Assembly: GCA_025618425.1 (NCBI GenBank)
Contig: CM046837.1
Location: 26,531,793 to 26,595,792 of the forward strand
Reading direction: 5' to 3'
Length of the DNA stretch: 64,000 bases
Source of the DNA: Heliocidaris tuberculata
Lineage: Eukaryota; Echinodermata; Echinoidea; Camarodonta; Echinometridae
The notes beneath the pieces were generated by a model. That model worked only from the letters and a program-made list of their open reading frames with translations. It was not told the origin of the DNA and did no database searches. Positions 24,001-40,300 of this stretch are shown here, piece after piece. A program made the translations under genes and the position numbers. The stretch's first letter is position 1. Each line of letters begins with the position of its first letter.

Positions 24001-27000
24001 CATTATAAGATTGCAAATCGAATGAAAGCCTAGTAATACATTGCCAACGCTTTTCATAGGACATTTAGACGAATTTTACATTTATCTCGTAAATAGGATA
24101 CAACCTAAAATACTATCATGGTGAAGAGGAAAGCAAGTAAAACATTTTGGTACAATTTGCAATCTCATACTATTTATAAGATTGCAAATCGAATGAAAGC
24201 CTAGTTAATACATTGCCAACGCTTTTCATGGGACATTTAGACGAATTTTACATTCATCTCGTAAATAGGATACAACCTGAAATACTATCATGGTATAAGA
24301 TTGCAAATAGAATGAAAGCCTAGTTAATAAATTGCCAACGCTTTTCATGGGACATTTAGACGAATTTTACATTCATCTCGTAAATGGGATATAACCTGAA
24401 AATACTATCATGGTGAAGAGGAAAGCAAGTACAACATTTTGGTGCAATTCGCAATCTCATACGATTAGTTAGTAGTGCGTAAGTCGCATTATAAGATTGC
24501 AAATCGAATGAAAGCCTAGTAATACATTGCCAACGCTTTTCATGGGACATTTAGACGAATTTTACATTCATCTCGTGAATAGGATACAACCTGAAATACT
24601 ATCATGGTGAAGAGGAAAGCAAGTACAACATTTTGGTGCAATTTGCAATTTCATGCTATTAATTAGTAGTGCGCAAGTCGTAATATAAGATTGGAACTCG
24701 AATCCAGGCTTTTTAAACATTGCCAACGCTTTCAAAGGGACATTCAGACGGATTTTACATTTATCTCATGAATAGGATACAACCTGAAATACTATCATGG
24801 TGAAGAGGAAAGCAAGTACAACATTTTGGTGCAATTTGCAATTTCATACTATTAATTAGTAGTGCAAAAGTCGCGTTATAAGATTGCAAATTTGAATGAA
24901 AAACCTATTAAAACATTGCCAACGCTTTCAAAGGGATTTTCAGACGAATCTTACATCTACTTGGCAGACTTGGATGCTTTATAACTTTCCAACGCGAATA
25001 GGTTACAAGCTGAAAATACTGCCATGCTGTAGAACAGCGCACGTACAACCTCGTGGTGCAATTTGCAATCTCATACGATTAGTTAGTAGTGCGCAAGTCG
25101 GATTATAAGATGGCAAATCGAATGAAAAACCTATTAAAACATTGCCAACGCTTTCAAAGGGACTTTCAGACGGATTTTACATCTACTTTGCAGACTTGGA
25201 TGCTTTTATAACTTTCCAACGCGAATAGGATAGAAGCTGAAAATACTGCCATGCTGTAGAAGAGCGCAAGTACAACATTTTGGTGCAATTTGCATCCTCA
25301 TCTGATTAGTCAGTAGTCGCATTATAAGATTGCAAATCGAATGAAAGCCTAGTAATACATTGCCAACGCTTTTCATGGGATATTCAGACGAATTTTACAT
25401 TTATCTCATGAATAGGATACAACCTGATATACTATCATGGTGAAGAGGAAAGCAAGTACAACATTATGGTGCAATTTGCAATTTCATACTATTAATTGGT
25501 AGTGCGCAAGTCGCATTATAAGATTGCGAATCGAATGAAAAACCTATTAAAACATTTGCCAACGCTTTCAAAGGGACTTTCAGACGAATTTTACATCTAC
25601 TTTGCAGACTTGGATGCTTTATAACTTTCCAACGCGAATAGGATAGAAGCTGAAAATACTGCCATGCTGTAAAGGAGCGCAAGTACAACATTTTGGCGCA
25701 ATTTGCATCCTCATCTGATTAGTCAGTAGTCGCATTATAAGATTGCAAATCGAATGAAAGCCTAGTAATACATTGCGAACGCTTTTCATGGGACATTTAG
25801 ACGAATTTTACATTTATCTCGTAAATAGGATACAACCTGAAAATACTATCATGGTGAAGAGGAAAGCAAGTACAACATTTTGGTGCAATTCGCAATCTCA
25901 TACGATTAGTTAGTAGTGCGTAAGTCGCATTATAAGATTGCAAATCGAATGAAAGCCTAGTAATACATTGCCAACGCTTTTCATGGGACATTTAGACGAA
26001 TTTTACATTCATCTCGTGAATAGGATACAACCTGAAATACTATCATGGTGAAGAGGAAAGCAAGTACAACATTTTGGTGCAATTTGCAATTTCATGCTAT
26101 TAATTAGTAGTGCGCAAGTCGTAATAAAAGATTACAAATCGAATCCAGGCCTGTTAAAACATTGCCAACGCTTTCAAAGGGACATTCAGACGAATTTTAC
26201 ATTTATCTCGTGAATAGGATACAACCTGAAATACTATCATGGTGAAGAGGAAAGCAAGTACAACATTTTGGTGCAATTTGCAATTTCATACTATTAATTA
26301 GTAGTGCAAAAGTCGCGTTATAAGATTTCAAATTTGAATGAAAAACCTATTAAAACATTGCCAACGCTTTCAAAGTGATTTTCAGACGAATCTTACATCT
26401 ACTTGGCAGACTTGGATGCTTTATAACTTTCCAACGCGAATAGGTTACAAGCTGAAAATACTGCCATGCTGTAGAACAGCGCACGTACAACCTCGTGGTG
26501 CAATTTGCAATCTCATACGATTAGTTAGTAGTGCGTAAGTCGCATTATAAGATTGCAAATCGAATGAAAGCCTAGTAATACATTGCCAACGCTTTTCATG
26601 GGACATTTAGACGAATTTTACATTCATCTCGTAAATAGGATACAACCTGAAATAGCATGGTAGCATGATAGCATGATAGCATGGTGAAGAGGAAAGCAAG
26701 TACAACATTTTGGTGCAATTTGCAATTTCATGCTATTAATTAGTAGTGCGCAAGTCGTAATATAAGATTGCAAATCGAATCCAGGCCTGTTAAAACATTG
26801 CCAACGCTTTCAAAGGGACATTTAGACGAATTTTACATTCATCTCGTGAATAGGATACAACCTGAAATACTATCATGGTGAAGAGGAAAGCAGTACAACA
26901 TTATGGTGCAATTTACAATTTCATACTATTAATTGGTAGTGCGCAAGTCGCATTATAAGATTGCAAATCGAATGAAAAACCTATTAAAACATTGCCAACG

Positions 27001-30000
27001 CTTTCAAAGGGATTTTCAGACGAATCTTACATCTACTTGGCAGACTTGGATGCTTTATAACTTTCCAACGCGAATAGGTTACAAGCTGAAAATACTGCCA
27101 TGCTGTAGAACAGCGCACGTACAACCTCGTGGTGCAATTTGCAATCTCATACGATTAGTTAGTAGTGCGTAAGTCGCATTATAAGATTGCAAATCGAATG
27201 AAAGCCTAGTAACACATTGCCAACGCTTTTCATAGGACATTTAGACGAATTTTACATTCATCTCGTGAATAGGATACAACCTGAAAATACTACCATACTG
27301 AAGAAGAGCGCAAGTACAACCTCGTGGTGCAATTTGCAATCTCATACGATTAGTCAGTAGTGCGCAAGTTGCATTATAAGATTGCAAATCGAATGAAAGC
27401 CTAGTAATACATTGCCAACGCTTTTCATGGGACATTTAGACGAATTTTACATTTATCTCGTGAATAGGATACAACCTAAAAATACTATCATGGTGAAGAG
27501 GAAAGCAAGTAAAACATTTTGGTACAATTTGCAATCTCATACTATTAGTTAGTAGTGCGTAAGTCGCATTATAAGATTGCAAATCGAATGAAAGCCTAGT
27601 AATACATTGCCAACGCTTTTCATGGGACATTTAGACGAATTTTACATTCATCTCGTAAATAGGATACAACCTGAAATACTATCATGGTGAAGAGGAAAGC
27701 AAGTACAACATTTTGGTGCAATTTGCAATTTCATGCTATTAATTAGTAGTGCGCAAGTCGTAATATAAGATTGGAACTCGAATCCAGGCTTTTTAAACAT
27801 TGCCAACGCTTTCAAAGGGACATTCAGACGGATTTTACATTTATCTCATGAATAGGATACAACCTGAAATACTATCATGGTGAAGAGGAAAGCAAGTACA
27901 ACATTATGGTGCATATTAATTAGTAGTGCGCAAGCCGTAATATAAGATTGGAACTCGAATCCAGGCGTTTTTAAACATTGCCAACGCTTTCAAAGGGACA
28001 TTCAGACGGATTTTACATTTATCTCATGAATAGGATACAACCTGAAATACTATCATGGTGAAGAGGAAAGCAAGTACAACATTTTGGTGCAATTAGCAAT
28101 TTCATATTATTAATTAGTAGTGCGCAAGTCGGATTATAAGATGGCAAATCGAATGAAAAACCTATTAAAACATTGCCAACGCTTTCAAAGGGACTTTCAG
28201 ACGGATTTTACATCTACTTTGCAGACTTGGATGCTTTTATAACTTTCCAACGCGAATAGGTTACAAGCTGAAAATACTGCCATGCTGTAGAACAGCGCAA
28301 GTACAACCTCGTGGTGCAATTTGCAATCTCATACGATTAGTTAGTAGTGCGTAAGTCGCATTATAAGATTGCAAATCGAATGAAAGCCTAGTAATACATT
28401 GCCAACGCTTTTCATGGGACATTTAGACGAATTTTACATTTATCTCGTGAATAGGATACAACCTAAAAATACTATCATGGTGAAGAGGAAAGCAAGTAAA
28501 ACATTTTGGTACAATTTGCAATCTCATACTATTTATAAGATTGCAAATCGAATGAAAGCCTAGTTAATACATTGCCAACGCTTTTCATGGGACATTTAGA
28601 CGAATTTTACATTCATCTCGTAAATAGGATACAACCTGAAATACTATCATGGTATAAGATTGCAAATAGAATGAAAGCCTAGTTAATAAATTGCCAACGC
28701 TTTTCATGGGACATTTAGACGAATTTTACATTCATCTCGTAAATGGGATATAACCTGAAAATACTATCATGGTGAAGAGGAAAGCAAGTACAACATTTTG
28801 GTGCAATTCGCAATCTCATACGATTAGTTAGTAGTGCGTAAGTCGCATTATAAGATTGCAAATCGAATGAAAGCCTAGTAATACATTGCCAACGCTTTTC
28901 ATGGGACATTTAGACGAATTTTACATTCATCTCGTGAATAGGATACAACCTGAAATACTATCATGGTGAAGAGGAAAGCAAGTACAACATTTTGGTGCAA
29001 TTTGCAATTTCATGCTATTAATTAGTAGTGCGCAAGTCGTAATATAAGATTGGAACTCGAATCCAGGCTTTTTAAACATTGCCAACGCTTTCAAAGGGAC
29101 ATTCAGACGGATTTTACATTTATCTCATGAATAGGATACAACCTGAAATACTATCATGGTGAAGAGGAAAGCAAGTACAACATTTTGGTGCAATTTGCAA
29201 TTTCATACTATTAATTAGTAGTGCAAAAGTCGCGTTATAAGATTTCAAATTTGAATGAAAAACCTATTAAAACATTGCCAACGCTTTCAAAGGGATTTTC
29301 AGACGAATCTTACATCTACTTGGCAGACTTGGATGCTTTATAACTTTCCAACGCGAATAGGTTACAAGCTGAAAATACTGCCATGCTGTAGAACAGCGCA
29401 CGTACAACCTCGTGGTGCAATTTGCAATCTCATAAGATTAGTTAGTAGTGCGCAAGTCGGATTATAAGATGGCAAATCGAATGAAAAACCTATTAAAACA
29501 TTGCCAACGCTTTCAAAGGGACTTTCAGACGGATTTTACATCTACTTTGCAGACTTGGATGCTTTTATAACTTTCCAACGCGAATAGGATAGAAGCTGAA
29601 AATACTGCCATGCTGTAGAAGAGCGCAAGTACAACATTTTGGTGCAATTTGCATCCTCATCTGATTAGTCAGTAGTCGCATTATAAGATTGCAAATCGAA
29701 TGAAAGCCTAGTAATACATTGCCAACGCTTTTCATGGGACATTTAGACGAATTTTACATTTATCTCGTGAATAGGATACAACCTAAAAATACTATCATGG
29801 TGAAGAGGAAAGCAAGTAAAACATTTTGGTACAATTTGCAATCTCATACTATTAGTTAGTAGTGCGTAAGTCGCATTATAAGATTGCAAATCGAATGAAA
29901 GCCTAGTAATACATTGCCAACGCTTTTCATGGGACATTTAGACGAATTTTACATTCATCTCGTGAATAGGATACAACCTGAAATACTATCATGGTGAAGA

Positions 30001-31377
30001 GGAAAGCAAGTACAACATTTTGGTGCAATTTGCAATTTCATGCTATTAATTAGTAGTGCGCAAGTCGTAATATAAGATTGGAACTCGAATCCAGGCTTTT
30101 TTAAACATTGCCAACGCTTTCAAAGGGACATTCAGACGGATTTTACATTTATCTCATGAATAGGATACAACCTGAAATACTATCATGGTGAAGAGGAAAG
30201 CAAGTACAACATTTTGGTGCAATTAGCAATTTCATATTATTAATTAGTAGTGCGCAAGTCGGATTATAAGATGGCAAATCGAATGAAAAACCTATTAAAA
30301 CATTGCCAACGCTTTCAAAGGGACTTTCAGACGGATTTTACATCTACTTTGCAGACTTGGATGCTTTTATAACTTTCCAACGCGAATAGGATAGAAGCTG
30401 AAAATACTGCCATGCTGTAGAAGAGCGCAAGTACAACATTTTGGTGCAATTTGCATCCTCATCTGATTAGTCAGTAGTCGCATTATAAGATTGCAAATCG
30501 AATGAAAGCCTAGTAATACATTGCCAACGCTTTTCATGGGACATTTAGACGAATTTTACATTTATCTCGTGAATAGGATACAACCTAAAAATACTATCAT
30601 GGTGAAGAGGAAAGCAAGTAAAACATTTTGGTACAATTTGCAATCTCATACTATTTATAAGATTGCAAATCGAATGAAAGCCTAGTTAATACATTGCCAA
30701 CGCTTTTCATGGGACATTTAGACGAATTTTACATTCATCTCGTAAATAGGATACAACCTGAAATACTATCATGGTATAAGATTGCAAATAGAATGAAAGC
30801 CTAGTTAATAAATTGCCAACGCTTTTCATGGGACATTTAGACGAATTTTACATTCATCTCGTAAATAGGATACAACCTGAAAATACTATCATGGTGAAGA
30901 GGAAAGCAAGTACAACATTTTGGTGCAATTCGCAATCTCATACGATTAGTTAGTAGTGCGTAAGTCGCATTATAAGATTGCAAATCGAATGAAAGCCTAG
31001 TAATACATTGCCAACGCTTTTCATGGGACATTTAGACGAATTTTACATTCATCTCGTGAATAGGATACAACCTGAAATACTATCATGGTGAAGAGGAAAG
31101 CAAGTACAACATTTTGGTGCAATTTGCAATTTCATGCTATTAATTAGTAGTGCGCAAGTCGTAATATAAGATTGGAACTCGAATCCAGGCTTTTTTAAAC
31201 ATTGCCAACGCTTTCAAAGGGACATTCAGACGGATTTTACATTTATCTCATGAATAGGATACAACCTGAAATACTATCATGGTGAAGAGGAAAGCAAGTA
31301 CAACATTTTGGTGCAATTTGCAATTTCATACTATTAATTAGTAGTGCAAAAGTCGCGTTATAAGATTTCAAATTTGA
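15087..31377 (+). repeat. HOR block of about 4.36-kb units, with one expanded and one truncated unit
   Basis: A B2 monomer followed by B1 (B2 frame opening at 15087, 19451, 24896, 29255 and 31378) marks unit starts, with lengths 4364, 5445, 4359 and 2123 bp. The first and third units are collinear: landmarks fall at offsets 903/901, 1444/1442, 2040/2037, 2348/2345, 2543/2540 and 3823/3819. The second unit has the 82-bp mini-monomer and about 1 kb of extra sequence, in which landmarks near 20436 and 20974 recur about 1,442-1,445 bp later. The fourth unit lacks about half. The same marker at 8666 shows a preceding unit of 6421 bp that includes the 2,001-bp duplication. Confidence 0.82.
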
Positions 31378-34300
31378 ATGAAAAACCTATTAAAACATTG
31401 CCAACGCTTTCAAAGGGATTTTCAGACGAATCTTACATCTACTTGGCAGACTTGGATGCTTTATAACTTTCCAACGCGAATAGGTTACAAGCTGAAAATA
31501 CTGCCATGCTGTAGAACAGCGCACGTACAACCTCGTGGTGCAATTTGCAATCTCATACGATTAGTTAGTAGTGCGCAAGTCGGATTATAAGATGGCAAAT
31601 CGAATGAAAAACCTATTAAAACATTGCCAACGCTTTCAAAGGGACTTTCAGACGGATTTTACATCTACTTTGCAGACTTGGATGCTTTTATAACTTTCCA
31701 ACGCGAATAGGATAGAAGCTGAAAATACTGCCATGCTGTAGAAGAGCGCAAGTACAACATTTTGGTGCAATTTGCATCCTCATCTGATTAGTCAATAGTC
31801 GCATTATAAGATTGCAAATCGAATGAAAGCCTAGTAATACATTGCCAACGCTTTTCATGGGATATTCAGACGAATTTTACATTTATTTCATGAATAGGTT
31901 ACAACCTGATATACTATCATGGTGAAGAGGAAAGCAAGTACACCATTATGGTGCAATTTTACATATATCTCATGAATAGGATACAACCTGATATACTATC
32001 ATGGTGAAGAGGAAAGCAAGTACAACATTATGGTGCAATTTGCAATTTCATACTATTAATTGGTAGTGCGCAAGTCGCATTATAAGATTGCGAATCGAAT
32101 GAAAAACCTATTAAAACATGATTGCCAACGCTTTAAAAGGGACTTTCAGACGAATTTTACATCTACTTTGCAGACTTGGATGCTTTATAACTTTCCAACG
32201 CGAATAGGATAGAAGCTGAAAATACTGCCATGCTGTAGAAGAGCGCAAGTACAACATTTTGGTGCAATTTGCATCCTCATCTGATTAGTCAGTAGTCGCA
32301 TTATAAGATTGCAAATCGAATGAAAGCCTAGTAATACATTGCCAACGCTTTTCATGGGACATTTAGACGAATTTTACATTTATCTCGTGAATAGGATACA
32401 ACCTGAAAATACTATCATGGTGAAGAGGAAAGCAAGTACAACATTTTGGTGCAATTCGCAATCTCATACGATTAGTTAGTAGTGCGTAAGTCGCATTATA
32501 AGATTGCAAATCGAATGAAAGCCTAGTAATACATTGCCAACGCTTTTCATGGGACATTTAGACGAATTTTACATTCATCTCGTGAATAGGATACAACCTG
32601 AAATACTATCATGGTGAAGAGGAAAGCAAGTACAACATTTTGGTGCAATTTGCAATTTCATGCTATTAATTAGTAGTGCGCAAGTCGTAATAAAAGATTA
32701 CAAATCGAATCCAGGCCTGTTAAAACATTGCCAACGCTTTCAAAGGGACATTCAGACGAATTTTACATTTATCTCGTGAATAGGATACAACCTGAAATAC
32801 TATCATGGTGAAGAGGAAAGCAAGTACAACATTTTGGTGCAATTTGCAATTTCATACTATTAATTAGTAGTGCAAAAGTCGCGTTATAAGATTTCAAATT
32901 TGAATGAAAAACCTATTAAAACATTGCCAACGCTTTCAAAGTTATTTTCAGACGAATCTTACATCTACTTGGCAGACTTGGATGCTTTATAACTTTCCAA
33001 CGCGAATAGGTTACAAGCTGAAAATACTGCCATGCTGTAGAAGAGCGCAAGTACAACATTTTGGCGCAATTTGCATCCTCATCTGATTAGTCAGTAGTCG
33101 CATTATAAGATTGCAAATCGAATGAAAGCCTAGTAATACATTGCGAACGCTTTTCATGGGACATTTAGACGAATTTTACATTCATCTCGTAAATAGGATA
33201 CAACCTGAAATAGCATGGTAGCATGATAGCATGATAGCATGGTGAAGAGGAAAGCAAGTACAACATTTTGGTGCAACTTGCAATTTCATACTATTAATTG
33301 GTAGTGCGCAAGTCGCATTATAAGATTGCAAATCGAAGCCAGGCCTGTTAAAACATTGCCAACGATTTCAAAAGGACATTTAGACGAATTTTACATTCAT
33401 CTCGTGAATAGTATACAACCTGAAATACTATCATGGTGAAGAGGAAAGCAGGTACAACATTATGGTGCAATTTACAATTTCATACTATTAATTGGTAGTG
33501 GGCAAGTCGCATTATAAGATTGCAAATCGAATGAAAAACCTATTAAAACATTGCCAACGCTTTCAAAGGGATTTTCAGACGAATCTTACATCTACTTGGC
33601 AGACTTGGATGCTTTATAACTTTCCAACGCGAATAGGTTACAAGCTGAAAATACTGCCATGCTGTAGAACAGCGCACGTACAAACTCGTGGTACAATTTG
33701 CAATCTCATCAGATTAGTTAGTAGTGCGTAAGTCGCATTATAAGATTGCAAATCGAATGAAAGCCTAGTAATACATTGCCAACGCTTTTCATAGGACATT
33801 TAGACGAATTTTACATTCATCTCGTGAATAGGATACAACCTGAAAATACTACCATACTGAAGAAGAGCGCAAGTACAACCTCGTGGTGCAATTTGCAATC
33901 TCATACGATTAGTTAGTAGTGCGTAAGTCGCATTATAAGATTGCAAATCGAATGAAAGCCTAGTAATACATTGCCAACGCTTTTCATAGGACATTTAGAC
34001 GAATTTTACATTCATCTCGTGAATAGGATACAACCTGAAAATACTACCATACTGAAGAAGAGCGCAAGTACAACCTCGTGGTGCAATTTGCAATCTCATA
34101 CGATTAGTCAGTAGTGCGCAAGTTGCATTATAAGATTGCAAATCGAATGAAAGCCTAGTAATACATTGCCAACGCTTTTCATGGGACATTTAGACGAATT
34201 TTACATTTATCTCGTGAATAGGATACAACCTAAAAATACTATCATGGTGAAGAGGAAAGCAAGTAAAACATTTTGGTACAATTTGCAATCTCATACTATT

Positions 34301-37300
34301 AGTTAGTAGTGCGTAAGTCGCATTATAAGATTGCAAATCGAATGAAAGCCTAGTAATACATTGCCAACGCTTTTCATGGGACATTTAGACGAATTTTACA
34401 TTCATCTCGTGAATAGGATACAACCTGAAATACTATCATGGTGAAGAGGAAAGCAAGTACAACATTTTGGTGCAATTTGCAATTTCATGTTATTAATTAG
34501 TAGTGCGCAAGTCGTAATATAAGATTGGAACTCGAATCCAGGCTTTTTTAAACATTGCCAACGCTTTCAAAGGGACATTCAGACGGATTTTACATTTATC
34601 TCATGAATAGGATACAACCTGAAATACTATCATGGTGAAGAGGAAAGCAAGTACAACATTTTGGTGCAATTAGCAATTTCACATTATTAATTAGTAGTGC
34701 GCAAGTCGGATTATAAGATGGCAAATCGAATGAAAAACCTATTAAAACATTGCCAACGCTTTCAAAGGGACTTTCAGACGGATTTTACATCTACTTTGCA
34801 GACTTGGATGCTTTTATAACTTTCCAACGCGAATAGGATAGAAGCTGAAAATACTGCCATCCTGTAGAAGAGCGCAAGTACAACATTTTGGTGCAATTTG
34901 CATCCTCATCTGATTAGTCAGTAGTCGCATTATAAGATTACAAATCGAATGAAAGCCTAGTAATACATTGCCAACGCTTTTCATGGGACATTTAGACGAA
35001 TTTTACATTTATCTTATGAATAGGATACAACCTGATATACTATCATGGTGAAGAGGAAAGCAAGTACAACATTATGGTGCCATTTGCAATTTGCATCCTC
35101 ATCTGATTAGTCAGTAGTCGCATTACAAAATTGCAAATCGAATGAAAGCCTAGTAATACATTGCCAACGCTTTTCATGGGACATTTAGACGAATTTTACA
35201 TTCATCTCGTAAATAGGATACAACCTGAAATAGCATGGTAGCATGATAGCATGATAGCATGGTGAAGAGGAAAGCAAGTACAACATTTTGGTGCAACTTG
35301 CAATTTCATACTATTAATTGGTAGTGCGCAAGTCGCATTATAAGATTGCAAATCGAATCCAGGCCTGTTAAAACATTGCCAACGTTTTCAAAAGGACATT
35401 TAGACGAATTTTACATTCATCTCGTGAATAGGATACAACCTGAAATACTATCATGGTGAAGAGGAAAGCAGGTACAACATTATGGTGCAATTTGCAATTT
35501 CATACTATTAATTGGTAGTGCGCAAGTCGCATTATAAGATTACAAATCGAATGAAAAACCTATTAAAACATGATTGCCAACGCTTTAAAAGGGACTTTCA
35601 GACGAATTTTACATCTACTTTGCAGACTTGGATGCTTTATAACTTTCCAACGCGAATAGGTTACAAGCTGAAAATACTACCATGCTGTAGAAGAGCGCAA
35701 GTACAACCTCGTGGTGCAATTCGCAATCTCATACGATTAGTTAGTAGTGATAAATCGCATTATAAGATTGCAAATCGAATGAAAACCTAGTAATACATTG
35801 CCAACGCTTTTCATGGGACATTTAGACGAATTTTACATTCATCTCGTGAATAGGATACAACCTGAAATACTATCATGGTGAAGAGGAAAGCAAGTACAAC
35901 ATTTTGGTGCAATTAGCAATTTCATATTATTAATTAGTAGTGCGCAAGTCGGATTATAAGATGGCAAATCGAATGAAAAACCTATTAAAACATTGCCAAC
36001 GCTTTCAAAGGGACTTTCAGACGGATTTTACATCTACTTTGCAGACTTGGATGCTTTTATAACTTTCCAACGCGAATAGGATAGAAGCTGAAAATACTGC
36101 CATGCTGTAGAAGAGCGCAAGTACAACATTTTGGTGCAATTTGCATCCTCATCTGATTAGTCAGTAGTCGCATTATAAGATTGCAAATCGAATGAAAGCC
36201 TAGTAATACATTGCCAACGCTTTTCATGGGACATTTAGACGAATTTTACATTTATCTCGTAAATAGGATACAACCTGAAAATACTATCATGGTGAAGAGG
36301 AAAGCAAGTACAACATTTTGGTGCAATTCGCAATCTCATACGATTAGTTAGTAGTGCGTAAGTCGCATTATAAGATTGCAAATCGAATGAAAGCCTAGTA
36401 ATACATTGCCAACGCTTTTCATGGGACATTCAGACGAATTTTACATTTATCTCGTGAATAGGATACAACCTGAAATACTATCATGGTGAAGAGGAAAGCA
36501 AGTACAACATTTTGGTACAATTTGCAATTTCATATTATTAATTGGTAGTGCGCAAGTCGCATTATAAGATTGCGAATCGAATGAAAAACCTATTAAAACA
36601 TGATTGCCAACGCTTTCAAAGGGATTTTCAGACGAATCTTACATCTACTTTGCAGACTTGGATGCTTTATAACTTTCCAACGCGAATAGGATAGAAGCTG
36701 AAAATACTGCCATGCTGTAGAAGAGCGCAAGTACAACATTTTGGTGCAATTTGCATCCTCATCTGATTAGTCAGTAGTCGCATTATAAGATTGCAAATCG
36801 AATGAAAGCCTAGTAATACATTGCCAACGCTTTTCATGGGACATTTAGACGAATTTTACATTTATCTCGTGAATAGGATACAACCTGAAAATACTATCAT
36901 GGTGAAGAGGAAAGCAAGTACAACATTTTGGTGCAATTTGCAATCTCATACGATTAGTTAGTAGTGCGTAAGTCGCATTATAAGATTGCAAATCGAATGA
37001 AAGCCTAGTAATACATTGCCAACGCTTTTCATGGGACATTTAGACGAATTTTACATTCATCTCGTGAATAGGATACAACCTGAAATACTATCATGGTGAA
37101 GAGGAAAGCAAGTACAACATTTTGGTGCAATTTGCAATTTCATGCTATTAATTAGTAGTGCGCAAGTCGTAATAAAAGATTACAAATCGAATCCAGGCCT
37201 GTTAAAACATTGCCAACGCTTTCAAAGGGACATTCAGACGAATTTTACATTTATCTCGTGAATAGGATACAACCTGAAATACTATCATGGTGAAGAGGAA

Positions 37301-40300
37301 AGCAAGTACAACATTTTGGTGCAATTTGCAATTTCATACTATTAATTAGTAGTGCAAAAGTCGCGTTATAAGATTTCAAATTTGAATGAAAAACCTATTA
37401 AAACATTGCCAACGCTTTCAAAGTGATTTTCAGACGAATCTTACATCTACTTGGCAGACTTGGATGCTTTATAACTTTCCAACGCGAATAGGTTACAAGC
37501 TGAAAATACTGCCATGCTGTAGAACAGCGCACGTACAACCTCGTGGTGCAATTTGCAATCTCATACGATTAGTTAGTAGTGCGTAAGTCGCATTATAAGA
37601 TTGCAAATCGAATGAAAGCCTAGTAATACATTGCCAACGCTTTTCATGGGACATTTAGACGAATTTTACATTCATCTCGTAAATAGGATACAACCTGAAA
37701 TAGCATGGTAGCATGATAGCATGATAGCATGGTGAAGAGGAAAGCAAGTACAACATTTTGGTGCAACTTGCAATTTCATACTATTAATTAGTAGTGCGCA
37801 AGTCGTATTATAAGATTGCAAATCGAATCCAGGCCTGTTAAAACATTGCCAACGCTTTCAAAGGGACATTTAGACGAATTTTACATTCATCTCGTGAATA
37901 GGATACAACCTGAAATACTATCATGGTGAAGAGGAAAGCAGGTACAACATTATGGTGCAATTTACAATTTCATACTATTAATTGGTAGTGCGCAAGTCGC
38001 ATTATAAGATTGCAAATCGAATGAAAAACCTATTAAAACATTGCCAACGCTTTCAAAGGGATTTTCAGACGAATCTTACATCTACTTGGCAGACTTGGAT
38101 GCTTTATAACTTTCCAACGCGAATAGGTTACAAGCTGAAAATACTGCCATGCTGTAGAACAGCGCACGTACAACCTCGTGGTACAATTTGCAATCTCATA
38201 CGATTAGTTAGTAGTGCGTAAGTCGCATTATAAGATTGCAAATCGAATGAAAGCCTAGTAATACATTGCCAACGCTTTTCATAGGACATTTAGACGAATT
38301 TTACATTCATCTCGTGAATAGGATACAACCTGAAAATACTACCATACTGAAGAAGAGCGCAAGTACAACCTCGTGGTGCAATTTGCAATCTCATACGATT
38401 AGTCAGTAGTGCGCAAGTTGCATTATAAGATTGCAAATCGAATGAAAGCCTAGTAATACATTGCCAACGCTTTTCATGGGACATTTAGACGAATTTTACA
38501 TTTATCTCGTGAATAGGATACAACCTAAAAATACTATCATGGTGAAGAGGAAAGCAAGTAAAACATTTTGGTGCAATTTGCAATCTCATACTATTAGTTA
38601 GTAGTGCGTAAGTCGCATTATAAGATTGCAAATCGAATGAAAGCCTAGTAATACATTGCCAACGCTTTTCATGGGACATTTAGACGAATTTTACATTCAT
38701 CTCGTAAATAGGATACAACCTGAAATACTATCATGGTGAAGAGGAAAGCAAGTACAACATTTTGGTGCAATTTGCAATTTCATGCTATTAATTAGTAGTG
38801 CGCAAGTCGTAATATAAGATTGGAAACGAATCCAGGCTTTTTTAAACATTGCCAACGCTTTCAAAGGGACATTCAGACGGATTTTACATTTATCTCATGA
38901 ATAGGATACAACCTGAAATACTATCATGGTGAAGAGGAAAGCAAGTACAACATTATGGTGCATATTAATTAGTAGTGCGCAAGCCGTAATATAAGATTGG
39001 AACTCGAATCCAGGCGTTTTTAAACATTGCCAACGCTTTCAAAGGGACATTCAGACGGATTTTACATTTATCTCATGAATAGGATACAACCTGAAATACT
39101 ATCATGGTGAAGAGGAAAGCAAGTACAACATTTTGGTGCAATTAGCAATTTCATATTATTAATTAGTAGTGCGCAAGTCGGATTATAAGATGGCAAATCG
39201 AATGAAAAACCTATTAAAACATTGCCAACGCTTTCAAAGGGACTTTCAGACGGATTTTACATCTACTTTGCAGACTTGGATGCTTTTATAACTTTCCAAC
39301 GCGAATAGGTTACAAGCTGAAAATACTGCCATGCTGTAGAACAGCGCAAGTACAACCTCGTGGTGCAATTTGCAATCTCATACGATTAGTTAGTAGTGCG
39401 TAAGTCGCATTATAAGATTGCAAATCGAATGAAAGCCTAGTAATACATTGCCAACGCTTTTCATGGGACATTTAGACGAATTTTACATTTATCTCGTGAA
39501 TAGGATACAACCTAAAAATACTATCATGGTGAAGAGGAAAGCAAGTAAAACATTTTGGTACAATTTGCAATCTCATACTATTTATAAGATTGCAAATCGA
39601 ATGAAAGCCTAGTTAATACATTGCCAACGCTTTTCATGGGACATTTAGACGAATTTTACATTCATCTCGTAAATAGGATACAACCTGAAATACTATCATG
39701 GTATAAGATTGCAAATAGAATGAAAGCCTAGTTAATAAATTGCCAACGCTTTTCATGGGACATTTAGACGAATTTTACATTCATCTCGTAAATGGGATAC
39801 AACCTGAAAATACTATCATGGTGAAGAGGAAAGCAAGTACAACATTTTGGTGCAATTCGCAATCTCATACGATTAGTTAGTAGTGCGTAAGTCGCATTAT
39901 AAGATTGCAAATCGAATGAAAGCCTAGTAATACATTGCCAACGCTTTTCATGGGACATTTAGACGAATTTTACATTCATCTCGTGAATAGGATACAACCT
40001 GAAATACTATCATGGTGAAGAGGAAAGCAAGTACAACATTTTGGTGCAATTTGCAATTTCATGCTATTAATTAGTAGTGCGCAAGTCGTAATATAAGATT
40101 GGAACTCGAATCCAGGCTTTTTTAAACATTGCCAACGCTTTCAAAGGGACATTCAGACGGATTTTACATTTATCTCATGAATAGGATACAACCTGAAATA
40201 CTATCATGGTGAAGAGGAAAGCAAGTACAACATTTTGGTGCAATTTGCAATTTCATACTATTAATTAGTAGTGCAAAAGTCGCGTTATAAGATTGCAAAT

